Source of the DNA: an uncultured Clostridia bacterium
GTDB taxonomy: Bacteria > Bacillota > Clostridia > Oscillospirales > Ruminococcaceae
Length of the DNA stretch: 7,391 nt
Direction: 5' to 3'
Assembly: GCA_946183095.1 (NCBI GenBank)
Contig: CAMHBE010000085.1
Location: 1-7,391, forward strand
Both the position numbers and the translations under genes were made by a program. The first letter of the stretch is position 1. Every line of letters starts with the position of its first letter. Below, piece after piece: positions 1 through 7,391 of this stretch. Under the pieces are notes generated by a model. The model searched no databases, was not told where the DNA came from, and was given only the letters and a program-made list of their open reading frames with translations.

Positions 1-57
1 AGAGCGCGCAGCTCTGGTCCCGTCCGGAAGGACAGCGCGAACGCGCCGCTGCGCCAA
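1..57 (-). repeat. truncated inverted copy of the intergenic repeat found at 3742-4024
   Basis: Positions 3-27 are the perfect reverse complement of 3890-3914 (25 of 25 bases). Positions 32-56 match the reverse complement of 3795-3820 with two substitutions and a one-base gap. The two matching blocks are almost adjacent here. In the other copy they are separated by about 70 bases that contain the ATTGCCCC/GGGGCAAT hairpin. This copy therefore lacks one internal module. It may continue to the left beyond the window. There is no sign of coding function. Confidence 0.8.
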
Positions 58-71
58 CTTTATTGACACGC

Positions 72-108
72 AAACCGGTACGATGAACTTCATCGTACCG
101 GTTTTTTT
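72..108 (+). terminator. intrinsic terminator-like hairpin downstream of copA, T-tract on plus strand
   Basis: Positions 72-86 and 90-104 form a perfect 15-bp stem with a 3-base loop. A run of seven T (102-108) on the plus strand partly overlaps the stem. On the minus strand, the direction of copA, the stem is followed only by TTT and then GCG. The structure therefore looks best for plus-strand transcripts arriving from the left. It lies only a few bases beyond the copA stop codon (110-112), so it probably also forms the 3' end of the copA transcript as a bidirectional terminator. Confidence 0.75.
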
Positions 109-109
109 C

Positions 110-2626
<2,517 letters not shown>

Positions 2627-2638
2627 AACTTTTCTCCG

Positions 2639-2677
2639 AAAAAAAGCACTGCCGAAAGCTGATGTTCCGGCAGTAGC
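2639..2677 (-). terminator. intrinsic terminator abutting the copA ribosome binding site (possible attenuator)
   Basis: Read on the minus strand, 2674-2665 pairs with 2657-2648 as a 10-bp stem with one G-U pair and a 7-base loop (CATCAGC). Three further bases on each side (AGC/GCT) extend it across a one-base bulge. It is followed by seven T at 2645-2639. The copA Shine-Dalgarno sequence begins two bases after the T-run, and the copA ATG is 12 bases after it. The stop codon of the preceding small gene is about 40 bases upstream. It therefore ends the small-gene transcript and leaves no room for a copA promoter downstream of it. Confidence 0.85.
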
Positions 2678-2713
2678 TCTCATATAGACCGAATGTGATA
2701 CAACGAAGGACTA

Positions 2714-2932
2714 TTATTCCTCGCCGCTGCCGAAGCTGCAGCCGAATATATCGAGAATATCCAGAACGAGGTTTGTCAGCATACAGAGGAATATCCCGAC
2801 CAGCATAACATCTCCGAGTGTCACGCGGGGACGGGGCGGAGGGGGAGCACAGTGCCGGCGGCAGCAGTGATGCGGTTCATCCGGCTTCATTTCCTGTTCG
2901 TATATTTCTTCTTCATTTTCATGGATGCACAT
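2714..2932 (-). CDS. small Cys/His-rich single-pass membrane protein upstream of copA
   Basis: This 72-residue protein matches no family I recognise. The N-terminal part is acidic (ENEEEIYEQE), then a compact HHCCRRHC cluster at residues 21-28, a PPPP run at 30-33, and one hydrophobic helix at about 42-63 with Cys50 and Asp residues near its end, followed by a short tail containing Cys65. No cleavable signal peptide is evident. The start at 2932 is supported by AAAGGAG nine bases upstream, placed just after a consensus promoter. The internal Met15 has no comparable site. The cluster of three Cys and three His could bind a soft metal such as Cu(I) or Zn(II). That is inference, supported by the position immediately before copA. 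Alternatives are a regulatory leader peptide or an unrelated small membrane protein. Confidence 0.82.
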   Translation of the reverse strand: MCIHENEEEIYEQEMKPDEPHHCCRRHCAPPPPRPRVTLGDVMLVGIFLCMLTNLVLDILDIFGCSFGSGEE

Positions 2933-2967
2933 GATATCAGACTCCTTTCAGGGGTTATAGTACATAT

Positions 2968-2996
2968 ATTATACCACTATTATGTTTAAATGTCAA
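2968..2996 (-). promoter_or_regulatory. consensus sigma-A promoter for the small gene and probably copA
   Basis: On the minus strand TTGACA at 2996-2991 and TATAAT at 2973-2968 are both perfect six-of-six matches, separated by 17 bases. Transcription would start near 2961, giving a leader of about 28 bases before the ATG at 2932, with the ribosome binding site inside it. The surrounding sequence is AT-rich. I see no convincing CsoR or CopY operator over the promoter. Confidence 0.93.
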
Positions 2997-3006
2997 TAAC
3001 GTGACA

Positions 3007-3045
3007 ACAAAACAGCGGGCGTACACTGTACATCCGCTGCTTTGT
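3007..3045 (-). terminator. hairpin terminator after the coiled-coil gene, probably bidirectional
   Basis: The arms 3007-3018 and 3034-3045 pair in 11 of 12 positions. An inner GTAC/GTAC stem lies inside the loop. On the minus strand the CAGCGG/CCGCTG core is followed by TTTTGTTG, and on the plus strand by TTTGTTTTT. It begins about 30 bases after the stop of the gene at 3074-3661 and ends just before the promoter at 2996-2968. It therefore insulates the copper unit from its upstream neighbour. Confidence 0.7.
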
Positions 3046-3073
3046 TTTTCCTCTTTTCCTGCCTTCAAAAAAG

Positions 3074-3661
3074 TTATCCGGCATCCGATGCCGGTTCCGC
3101 CGCGGGTGCTTCCTCGCACGCTTCCGCCGTATTCTCTGCGGACGCATCCGCTCCGGCGTTTTCGGCGCTCATATCGTTATCGGCAGTCTCTTCTTCTTCG
3201 TCATTTATCAGGCTCTTGTGCTTTTTGGGGTGGTCATTCGGCATTCTCATAAGTATAGCCTGTTTATACATATCCGGCTCATGCTCGGCGAGGAATTTCA
3301 TATCCTTCATCGGCACGATATCGCCTTTCGTTATCCTTGCCGCTATCTTGATGCACTTTGCGAAAGCCTCGAACATATCCTCCATGGCTTCGGCTTCCTT
3401 TTTGGAGTTTTCAAGCTCCTGTTCGAGCATTTCCTGCTCCTGCTCCTTCTGTTTTAAAGCCTGTTCCTCAGCCTGTTTTTTACGATGTTCTTCGGCTGCC
3501 TTCTGCTGTTCTTTTGCAGCCTGTTCCGCGGCGCGCTGCTTCTCGAACGGTGACATCTCATCATCTGCGGCGAGCTGTCCGTTCTGCGAGTTCGCACGCA
3601 TAAGACCCTGCACGAGAGGGCGGTAAGCGGACTGTATTTTGTTGTTTGTTCCAAGCTCCAT
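3074..3661 (-). CDS. conserved-looking hypothetical protein with central coiled coil and acidic tail
   Basis: This 195-residue soluble protein has no recognised catalytic motif. Residues 1-35 are a mixed N-terminal part. Residues about 38-96 are rich in Ala, Glu, Gln and Lys with long uninterrupted helical character, as in a coiled coil. Residues about 95-155 look like a small folded unit containing AKCIKIAARITKGDIVPMKD and EPDMYKQAILMRMPND. The last 40 residues are acidic and Ala-rich, probably disordered. The start at 3661 has GGGAGG about seven bases upstream. An in-frame ATG at 3679 lies upstream of that site, so I reject it. There is no signal peptide or membrane helix. The gene stands alone between a terminator at each end. 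The middle segment reminds me of uncharacterised Clostridia proteins, but I cannot name a family. Confidence 0.85.
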   Translation of the reverse strand: MELGTNNKIQSAYRPLVQGLMRANSQNGQLAADDEMSPFEKQRAAEQAAKEQQKAAEEHRKKQAEEQALKQKEQEQEMLEQELENSKKEAEAMEDMFEAFAKCIKIAARITKGDIVPMKDMKFLAEHEPDMYKQAILMRMPNDHPKKHKSLINDEEEETADNDMSAENAGADASAENTAEACEEAPAAEPASDAG

Positions 3662-3709
3662 AACATTCCCTCCCCGCATTTTTCTCTTTGAAAGTCATAT
3701 CGTCCGTTT

Positions 3710-3736
3710 TTTATAAAACTTTAGCTTTTTTGCAAA
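3710..3736 (-). promoter_or_regulatory. weak candidate promoter for the coiled-coil gene
   Basis: On the minus strand a TTTGCA-like -35 (3736-3731) and TATAAA -10 (3715-3710) are only 15 bases apart, which is short. The stretch is strongly AT-rich and overlaps the T-run of the upstream terminator. Some promoter is expected here because the gene follows a terminator, but this exact placement is uncertain. Confidence 0.25.
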
Positions 3737-3776
3737 AAAATATTGCCCCCTCAGCATTTTACCGCTTTGGAGCAAT
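3734..3776 (-). terminator. intrinsic terminator at the distal end of the repeat, likely ending the fumarase transcript
   Basis: On the minus strand ATTGCTCC (3776-3769) pairs with GGGGCAAT (3749-3742), eight pairs with one G-U, and an AGC/GCT pairing is possible within the loop. The hairpin is followed by A and then seven T (3740-3734). It is the first terminator-like structure downstream of the fumarase alpha gene. The same GGGGCAAT arm can alternatively pair perfectly with ATTGCCCC at 4024-4017, closing the whole repeat. Confidence 0.55.
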
Positions 3777-4024
3777 CAGCGTTTCAATATAGTAGGTGCA
3801 GCGGCGCATTCGCGCTTGTCTTTTCGGGGCAATTTATTTGCGTGCATCCTGCACGCTTTTGATTGCCCCTACCAATGCCTCCTGCATTGCCGGACGGGAC
3901 CAGAGCTGCGCGCTTTGGTCTTGCGGCAGCCGTCTGTCGGTCATCCCCTCTGTCACTACGTGACACCTCCCCGCTAATCGGGGAGATCGCGCTGCACCGA
4001 AGCATTTTACCGTTTTGGGGCAAT
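3742..4024. repeat. structured intergenic repeat with inverted octamer ends and nested hairpins
   Basis: The element fills most of the 383-base gap between the fumarase gene and the coiled-coil gene. It starts with ATTGCCCC (3742-3749) and ends with GGGGCAAT (4017-4024). An internal pair of the same octamer (3826-3833 and 3862-3869) brackets a GCGTGC/GCACGC hairpin. Further hairpins are 3873-3878/3884-3889, 3898-3905/3913-3920, TGTCAC/GTGACA 3951-3956/3960-3965, and CTCCCCG/CGGGGAG 3967-3973/3979-3985. A 24-base direct repeat (22 identical) occurs at 3753-3776 and 4001-4024. Part of it recurs inverted at 1-57, so it is a dispersed family. Open frames across it on either strand have no ribosome binding site and are not genes. 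There is no transposase and no clear target-site duplication. It resembles the non-autonomous or REP-like repeats common in gut Clostridia. Confidence 0.8.
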
Positions 4025-4044
4025 GTGAAGGGCGCTTGTTATCA

Positions 4045-4887
4045 TCACAAAGTTATCTCCTTATGGCGGGTGACGTGGCATCCAACATTCACGGCTACCG
4101 GCAGTCCCGCAATGTGCGTCGGCGCCTGTTCAATGTTGATGTACAGCGCAGTTACCGTACCGCCGAAGCCCTGCGAGCCTATACCTGTCTTGTTTACTTC
4201 ATCCAGCATACGCTGTTCGAGCTGCGCGTAGAAAGGGTCGGGATTGCGCAGCCGCAAGTCTCTGCAAAGCGCTTTTTTCGCAAGATAAGCGCACTGCTCG
4301 AAATCGCCGCCTATGCCGACACCGAGGGTTATGGGGGGGCAGGGGTTGCTTCCCGCTATGCTGACTGTTTCGGTAACAAATCCCACGATATCTTCGACCT
4401 TTGCGGAGGGGGTGAACATCTTCATCCTGCTCATGTTCTCGCTGCCGAAGCCCTTCGGCGCGACCATGATATGCACCTTGTCGCCGTCAACGATGTTCGT
4501 GTGGATCACAGCGGGGGTGTTGTCGTTTGTATTTCCTCTGCGTATGGGGTCTTTGACCACGGACAGGCGGAGCTTCCCCTCAACGTAGCCTTTCGCAACG
4601 CCCCTGTTCACCGCGTCATACAGGCTCCCGCCGGTGAAATGCACATCCTGACCGATATCGAGGAATATCACCGCCATGCCCGTATCCTGACAGATCGGAA
4701 CATTCAGTTCCGCTGCGCAGTCGATGTTGCTCACGATATCGCCGAGGACTTCCCTGCAAACGGGGCTTTCCTCTCTCGGCACGGCGGCTTCTATGGTCTC
4801 GCGCATTTTTTCGGGCAGGTGCAGGTTTGCGTCCTCGCAGAGCCTTGCGACTGCTGCGGTCATCTCACTTACGTCGATCTCTCTCAT
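4045..4887 (-). CDS. fumarate hydratase class I (two-subunit type), alpha subunit
   Basis: This is the iron-sulfur subunit of the enzyme that interconverts fumarate and L-malate in the cytoplasm. L-tartrate dehydratase alpha (TtdA) belongs to the same family and is hard to separate by eye, so I give no symbol. The full 280 residues are present. The visible motifs are NVPICQDTGMAVIF with Cys66, RRGNTNDNTPA about 116-126, SNPCPPITLGVGIGG with Cys183, GIGSQGFGGTVTA about 235-247 and the C-terminal GCHVTRHKE with Cys270. The three cysteines fit the ligands of the labile [4Fe-4S] cluster known for this family. The start at 4887 has GAGGTGA nine bases upstream. It overlaps the end of the membrane-protein gene by 23 bp, which suggests translational coupling. 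The partner beta subunit, normally the next gene, is absent. A repeat follows instead. Confidence 0.95.
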   Translation of the reverse strand: MREIDVSEMTAAVARLCEDANLHLPEKMRETIEAAVPREESPVCREVLGDIVSNIDCAAELNVPICQDTGMAVIFLDIGQDVHFTGGSLYDAVNRGVAKGYVEGKLRLSVVKDPIRRGNTNDNTPAVIHTNIVDGDKVHIMVAPKGFGSENMSRMKMFTPSAKVEDIVGFVTETVSIAGSNPCPPITLGVGIGGDFEQCAYLAKKALCRDLRLRNPDPFYAQLEQRMLDEVNKTGIGSQGFGGTVTALYINIEQAPTHIAGLPVAVNVGCHVTRHKEITL

Positions 4888-5551
4888 TATCGGTGGTCAC
4901 CTCTTCTTCCACAACGACTTCGACTTCATCTTCATCGCCGCTGCCGTCATCTTCTTCATCTTCGTATCCGTAACTGCCGTGTCCGGTGCTTTCCGCATCC
5001 CTGTCGAACGATGCTGCACCGGGCTTGTCCCGTATGACCCGCAGAAGTTCCTCGCGCAGTATCCGTACTTTCGCACGGTCAAGCTCTATCAGCGCAGTGC
5101 AGATGTATGCCCGCACAAGGCACACCGCGCCCGATATCATCAGGGCATTGAGCAGGTCGCGCTCGACGCTGAATCCCTCGCCGAACAGCACCAGCCACGA
5201 AATGATGATGAAATCTATCAGCACGGACGCGATAACTCCCCAGAACATGACCCATATCGACGCAGGTTTGTGGACAGACCCGTGGACGCTGCATCTTTCC
5301 ATGCCTTTTTCGATATCCACGGTCATCATCGTGTCGCACATATCGGTTCGGTAGGAGTGGTAGTACCGCAGCCTGTAGCGGTCAGTGCCGGCTCTCTGCC
5401 ACAGACAGAGCGATGCACCTTTCAGCTTGTTCAGATTGCGGCGGTATTGTGTTTCTATCAGCGTGTCGAGCTTTTCCGTGAGAGCATCGCGGCTCAGCAC
5501 GCTTTCCTCCTCGACCCGCATCTTTCCGAATTTACGTTTCAGTTTTGCCAA
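4865..5551 (-). CDS. hypothetical two-helix membrane protein with acidic C-terminal tail
   Basis: I recognise no family. With the chosen start the protein has 228 residues: a basic and charged N-terminal region (1-95), two predicted membrane helices at about 98-124 and 133-156, a basic helical stretch 157-175, and a very acidic Glu/Asp-rich tail (197-218). The hairpin topology would leave both large ends on the same side, probably the cytoplasm. The start is uncertain. The longest frame begins with TTG at 5593, overlapping the PHP gene, but has no ribosome binding site. TTG at 5551 has GGGGTG six bases upstream, leaves a 19-base gap after the PHP stop and gives the natural N-terminus MAKLKRKFGK. 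ATG at 5521 is a third option. It sits between the PHP gene and the fumarase alpha gene, whose start it overlaps. Confidence 0.8.
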   Translation of the reverse strand: MAKLKRKFGKMRVEEESVLSRDALTEKLDTLIETQYRRNLNKLKGASLCLWQRAGTDRYRLRYYHSYRTDMCDTMMTVDIEKGMERCSVHGSVHKPASIWVMFWGVIASVLIDFIIISWLVLFGEGFSVERDLLNALMISGAVCLVRAYICTALIELDRAKVRILREELLRVIRDKPGAASFDRDAESTGHGSYGYEDEEDDGSGDEDEVEVVVEEEVTTDNERDRRK

Positions 5552-5570
5552 ATCATTCACCCCGGTAAGG

Positions 5571-6251
5571 TCATTTATTGTAATATTCGTCAAATATCTT
5601 ATAGTTACCGTTTTTCAGTATGTCGATGAAATGCCCGATGTCGCGAATCTTTTCATGCGTTTCGATGCCCGACAGTCTGTTCTGTTCCGCATGGTGGTTG
5701 TCGCTGCCAGCCGTGTAAAACATACCGTAGTTGTCGGCATACTGCTTTGCAAGCGTGTTCTCGAAATCCGTCCGGCAGGAGTTTATGACTTCGCAGCCGT
5801 CGCATTTGCGTGGGAACAGCCGTATCATGTCTATGTAGCCGGCTTCCCTGAACGGGTGGGCATGGACGATAAGTCCGCCGCTGTCATGTACAAGGTCGAA
5901 GTAGTCGTTCGGGTGCAGCGTCATAGTCTCGGGGTGAGCGAGGAGCCACTGCCTGTCCAGCCCGTAGGTGAGAAAATCCGTACCGCCGCAGGTGTATTCC
6001 CAGCCGAAGAAAACGTCAAGTCCCAGCATATCTCCCGTCTCTTTCGCGTTCTCATAACCTCTGAAAAGTATATCCACGCGGTTTTCCCATTGTTCCTCCC
6101 ACGGGGCGGTGGTGTTTCCGTTAAGAAAGTGATCGGTAACGATGATGCCCGTGAAGCCGCGCGCTTTGTAGAATTTTGCCTGTGTTTCGCCGCTCGCGGA
6201 GGCGCAGGCGCTGGATTCCGACGTGTGGCAGTGTGTTTCGTATCTGTTCAT
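5571..6251 (-). CDS. PHP-domain metal-dependent phosphoesterase
   Basis: This is a 226-residue stand-alone PHP (polymerase and histidinol phosphatase) domain protein, a cytoplasmic metal-dependent hydrolase likely to act on a phosphate ester. The motifs are in the family order: HCH at 7-9, TDH at 39-41, WEYT with Glu85, VHAHP with His130 and His132, and GSDNHH at 182-187. These supply the usual metal ligands. The length fits a single PHP domain without a polymerase or other fused part. The substrate cannot be read from the sequence. Histidinol phosphate, nucleoside bisphosphates or short oligonucleotides are possibilities within the superfamily. The ATG at 6251 places the first motif at the N-terminus as expected, but its ribosome binding site is poor. 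An open frame with gene-like sequence overlaps the start from upstream, so coupled translation is possible. It is followed closely by the membrane-protein gene. Confidence 0.93.
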   Translation of the reverse strand: MNRYETHCHTSESSACASASGETQAKFYKARGFTGIIVTDHFLNGNTTAPWEEQWENRVDILFRGYENAKETGDMLGLDVFFGWEYTCGGTDFLTYGLDRQWLLAHPETMTLHPNDYFDLVHDSGGLIVHAHPFREAGYIDMIRLFPRKCDGCEVINSCRTDFENTLAKQYADNYGMFYTAGSDNHHAEQNRLSGIETHEKIRDIGHFIDILKNGNYKIFDEYYNK

Positions 6252-6422
6252 GTTTATCTGCTTTCTTTTTTAATTTTTCCGGGATCCGTGATCCCATGAT
6301 TATCTCTGTAGCTTCATTCACGATCTCATCTGTATCTTTTGTGCCGTCAATGACATGATCGGAGGATGCGAGCTGTGTTTTACGCATGATCACATCGCAG
6401 TTATTTTCATTTTACGTTCCAT
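6252..6422 (-). pseudogene. possible remnant of a small gene (P-loop kinase-like ends) between alr and the PHP gene
   Basis: An ATG at 6422 with GAGGTG four bases upstream opens a frame of ten codons reading MERKMKITAM, then stops at 6392-6390. In another frame, 6411-6252 encodes a gene-like stretch that includes SSDHVIDGTKDTDEIVNEAT and then a Lys-rich helix. The first part resembles the opening beta strand of a P-loop kinase, and the second resembles the C-terminal segment of such kinases. I infer a gene that lost its middle and frame, leaving both ends. The second frame runs on into the PHP gene out of frame without an immediate stop. The alternative is plain untranslated spacer. Family assignment is by impression only. 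Confidence 0.35.
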
Positions 6423-6449
6423 TGCGCACCTCGTTTTCGGGCAATACGT

Positions 6450-7391
6450 TCAGATGTAGTTCTTTACATCAACGATGTTTCCGCCCTTCACCGACACTCT
6501 CGGTACTCTCTTGCTGACAAGGCAGAGCAGCTCATAGCCGATAGTTCCGAGCATATCCGCGATGTGATCGACTTTTATCTCGTCTATCGTGTCGGAGTAG
6601 AGTTCTGCGGTATCGCCGACATTCACGTCAAGTCCGGTGACATCCGTCATCATCTGATCCATGCAGACGCGTCCGACTATCGGCGCACGCTGACCGTTTA
6701 TGTACACCGCGCCCTTGTTGGAGAGCCCGCGTGAGTAGCCGTCCGCATAGCCTGCGGGTATCACGGCGAGGGTAGTCTCGCGGCCGGTGACGTATGTGCG
6801 CCCGTAGCTGACCGCCGACCCTGCGGGAACGGTCTTTAGCTGGCATACCGCCGAACGCAGGCGCATGACGGGCTTTATCCCGATAGGGACGGACAGGGCG
6901 GTGCTCGGCATACAGCCGTAGGTTATGATGCCGCTTCGCACCATGTCGCCCTCGAAGTCGGAGTGGTAGAGGATACCGCCGCTGTTCTGGGAATATGCCG
7001 GGATACCCGCCGCGCGGGCCGCCGCCGTTACGTCGCGGAACTTCTTCTGCTGCATGGCGGTGTAGGCGATATCATCGGGAGCGTCGCTGTCGGCGCAGGA
7101 AAAGTGCGTATATACGCCGCAGACTTCCAGACCTCCGAGCTTCATTATCTCGTCAAGCTCTTCGGCGGAGTCGATACCTACGCGGTTCATGCCGGTATTG
7201 ACCTTGACGTGTATTTTCATGCGGCAGCCGTGTTCTCTGCCGTAACGCGCGATATCCTTCGCCTGTGTTACTCCGACGGCGGTCTGTTCGAGACTGTTTT
7301 CGCGTATCTCGTCCTGCCATTCGGGGTCGCAGCTCCCGAAAATGACTATCTGCGCATCGGGAACGGTCTTTCGCAGGTCGAGAGCTTCGAG
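6450..7391 (-). CDS. alr: alanine racemase, C-terminal 313 residues (gene continues past window edge)
   Basis: Alr is a PLP-dependent cytoplasmic enzyme that makes D-alanine from L-alanine for peptidoglycan. The frame stays open to the window end at 7391. The 57 codons above the internal Met at 7220 continue the barrel domain (LEALDLRKTVPDAQIVIFGS), so that Met is not the start. Visible family motifs are HVKVNTGMNRVGI in the barrel, the GIITYG turn, SYGRTY carrying the catalytic Tyr of the C-terminal domain, AGYADGYSRG, and GRVCMDQMMTDVT. The N-terminal part with the PLP-binding lysine (about 60-70 residues) lies outside the window. The C-terminus is complete, ending at the TGA at 6452-6450. 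No terminator is visible directly after it, so read-through into the PHP gene is possible. Confidence 0.96.
   Translation of the reverse strand, partial: LEALDLRKTVPDAQIVIFGSCDPEWQDEIRENSLEQTAVGVTQAKDIARYGREHGCRMKIHVKVNTGMNRVGIDSAEELDEIMKLGGLEVCGVYTHFSCADSDAPDDIAYTAMQQKKFRDVTAAARAAGIPAYSQNSGGILYHSDFEGDMVRSGIITYGCMPSTALSVPIGIKPVMRLRSAVCQLKTVPAGSAVSYGRTYVTGRETTLAVIPAGYADGYSRGLSNKGAVYINGQRAPIVGRVCMDQMMTDVTGLDVNVGDTAELYSDTIDEIKVDHIADMLGTIGYELLCLVSKRVPRVSVKGGNIVDVKNYI

Noticed and set aside
2627..2683. Upstream in-frame ATG extending copA by 19 residues
   Set aside because: Those codons are the terminator stem and T-run, there is no ribosome binding site, and the extension precedes a complete HMA domain.
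2627..2713. Metal riboswitch or T-box ahead of copA
   Set aside because: The spacer after the small gene is under 90 bases and holds only the terminator hairpin. No competing antiterminator stem or known aptamer pattern is visible.
3021..3031. GTACA-C-TGTAC palindrome upstream of the small-gene promoter as a CopY-like operator
   Set aside because: The CopY box needs a two-base centre (TACAnnTGTA), and this one has one base. It lies in a terminator loop about 30 bases upstream of the -35, so it is more simply explained as inner hairpin stem.
3742..4024. CRISPR array
   Set aside because: Repeats differ in size, alternate in orientation and lack regular spacers. No cas gene is present.
3784..4231. 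Open frames on both strands over the repeat region
   Set aside because: They run through hairpins and repeat modules and have no ribosome binding site. Such frames are common artefacts of this kind of intergenic repeat.
4015..5629. Two long plus-strand open frames opposite the fumarase and membrane-protein genes
   Set aside because: They have shadow composition, no ribosome binding sites, and the minus-strand genes are supported by motifs.
6450..7220. Short alanine racemase starting at the ATG at 7220
   Set aside because: The frame is open to the window end, and its upstream translation continues the Alr barrel domain. The true start lies outside the window.

Overview
All convincing genes in this window lie on the minus strand, so the biological reading order runs from position 7391 down to 1. 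The gene set (alanine racemase, an oxygen-labile class I fumarase alpha subunit, a PHP-family phosphoesterase and a CPx-type copper ATPase), strong AGGAGG-like ribosome binding sites, a consensus housekeeping promoter, intrinsic terminators and structured intergenic repeats suggest an anaerobic low-to-mid-GC Firmicute. My best guess is a gut Clostridia member of the Ruminococcus/Oscillospiraceae type, inferred from style rather than from any marker gene.

Region 7391-4045 is a run of minus-strand genes: the 3' part of alr (its N-terminus lies beyond the window edge), a short stretch that looks like the remains of a small gene, a PHP-domain metal-dependent hydrolase, a two-helix membrane protein with an acidic tail, and a complete fumarate hydratase alpha subunit. 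The last three are tightly packed (a short gap, then a 23-bp overlap) and are probably co-transcribed. The beta subunit that normally follows the fumarase alpha gene is absent. A structured repeat starts about 20 bp after the alpha stop codon.

Region 4044-3662 is that repeat: about 280 bp of nested hairpins bounded by inverted octamers and ending, on the minus strand, in a likely intrinsic terminator. A shortened copy of the same family lies in inverted orientation at the left window edge (1-57), so the block between them is bracketed by inverted repeats.

Region 3661-58 holds a coiled-coil, charge-rich conserved-looking protein of unknown function; a hairpin terminator; then a copper-export unit. 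That unit has a perfect -35/-10 promoter, a 72-residue Cys/His-rich single-helix membrane peptide, an intrinsic terminator placed directly against the copA ribosome binding site, and copA itself with metal-binding domains at both ends. The placement means that transcription of copA must pass a terminator after the small gene, unless a weak internal promoter is used. This arrangement suggests attenuation or a fixed stoichiometry between the two genes and is the most interesting feature of the window.

No tRNA, rRNA, CRISPR array, transposase or phage gene is visible.
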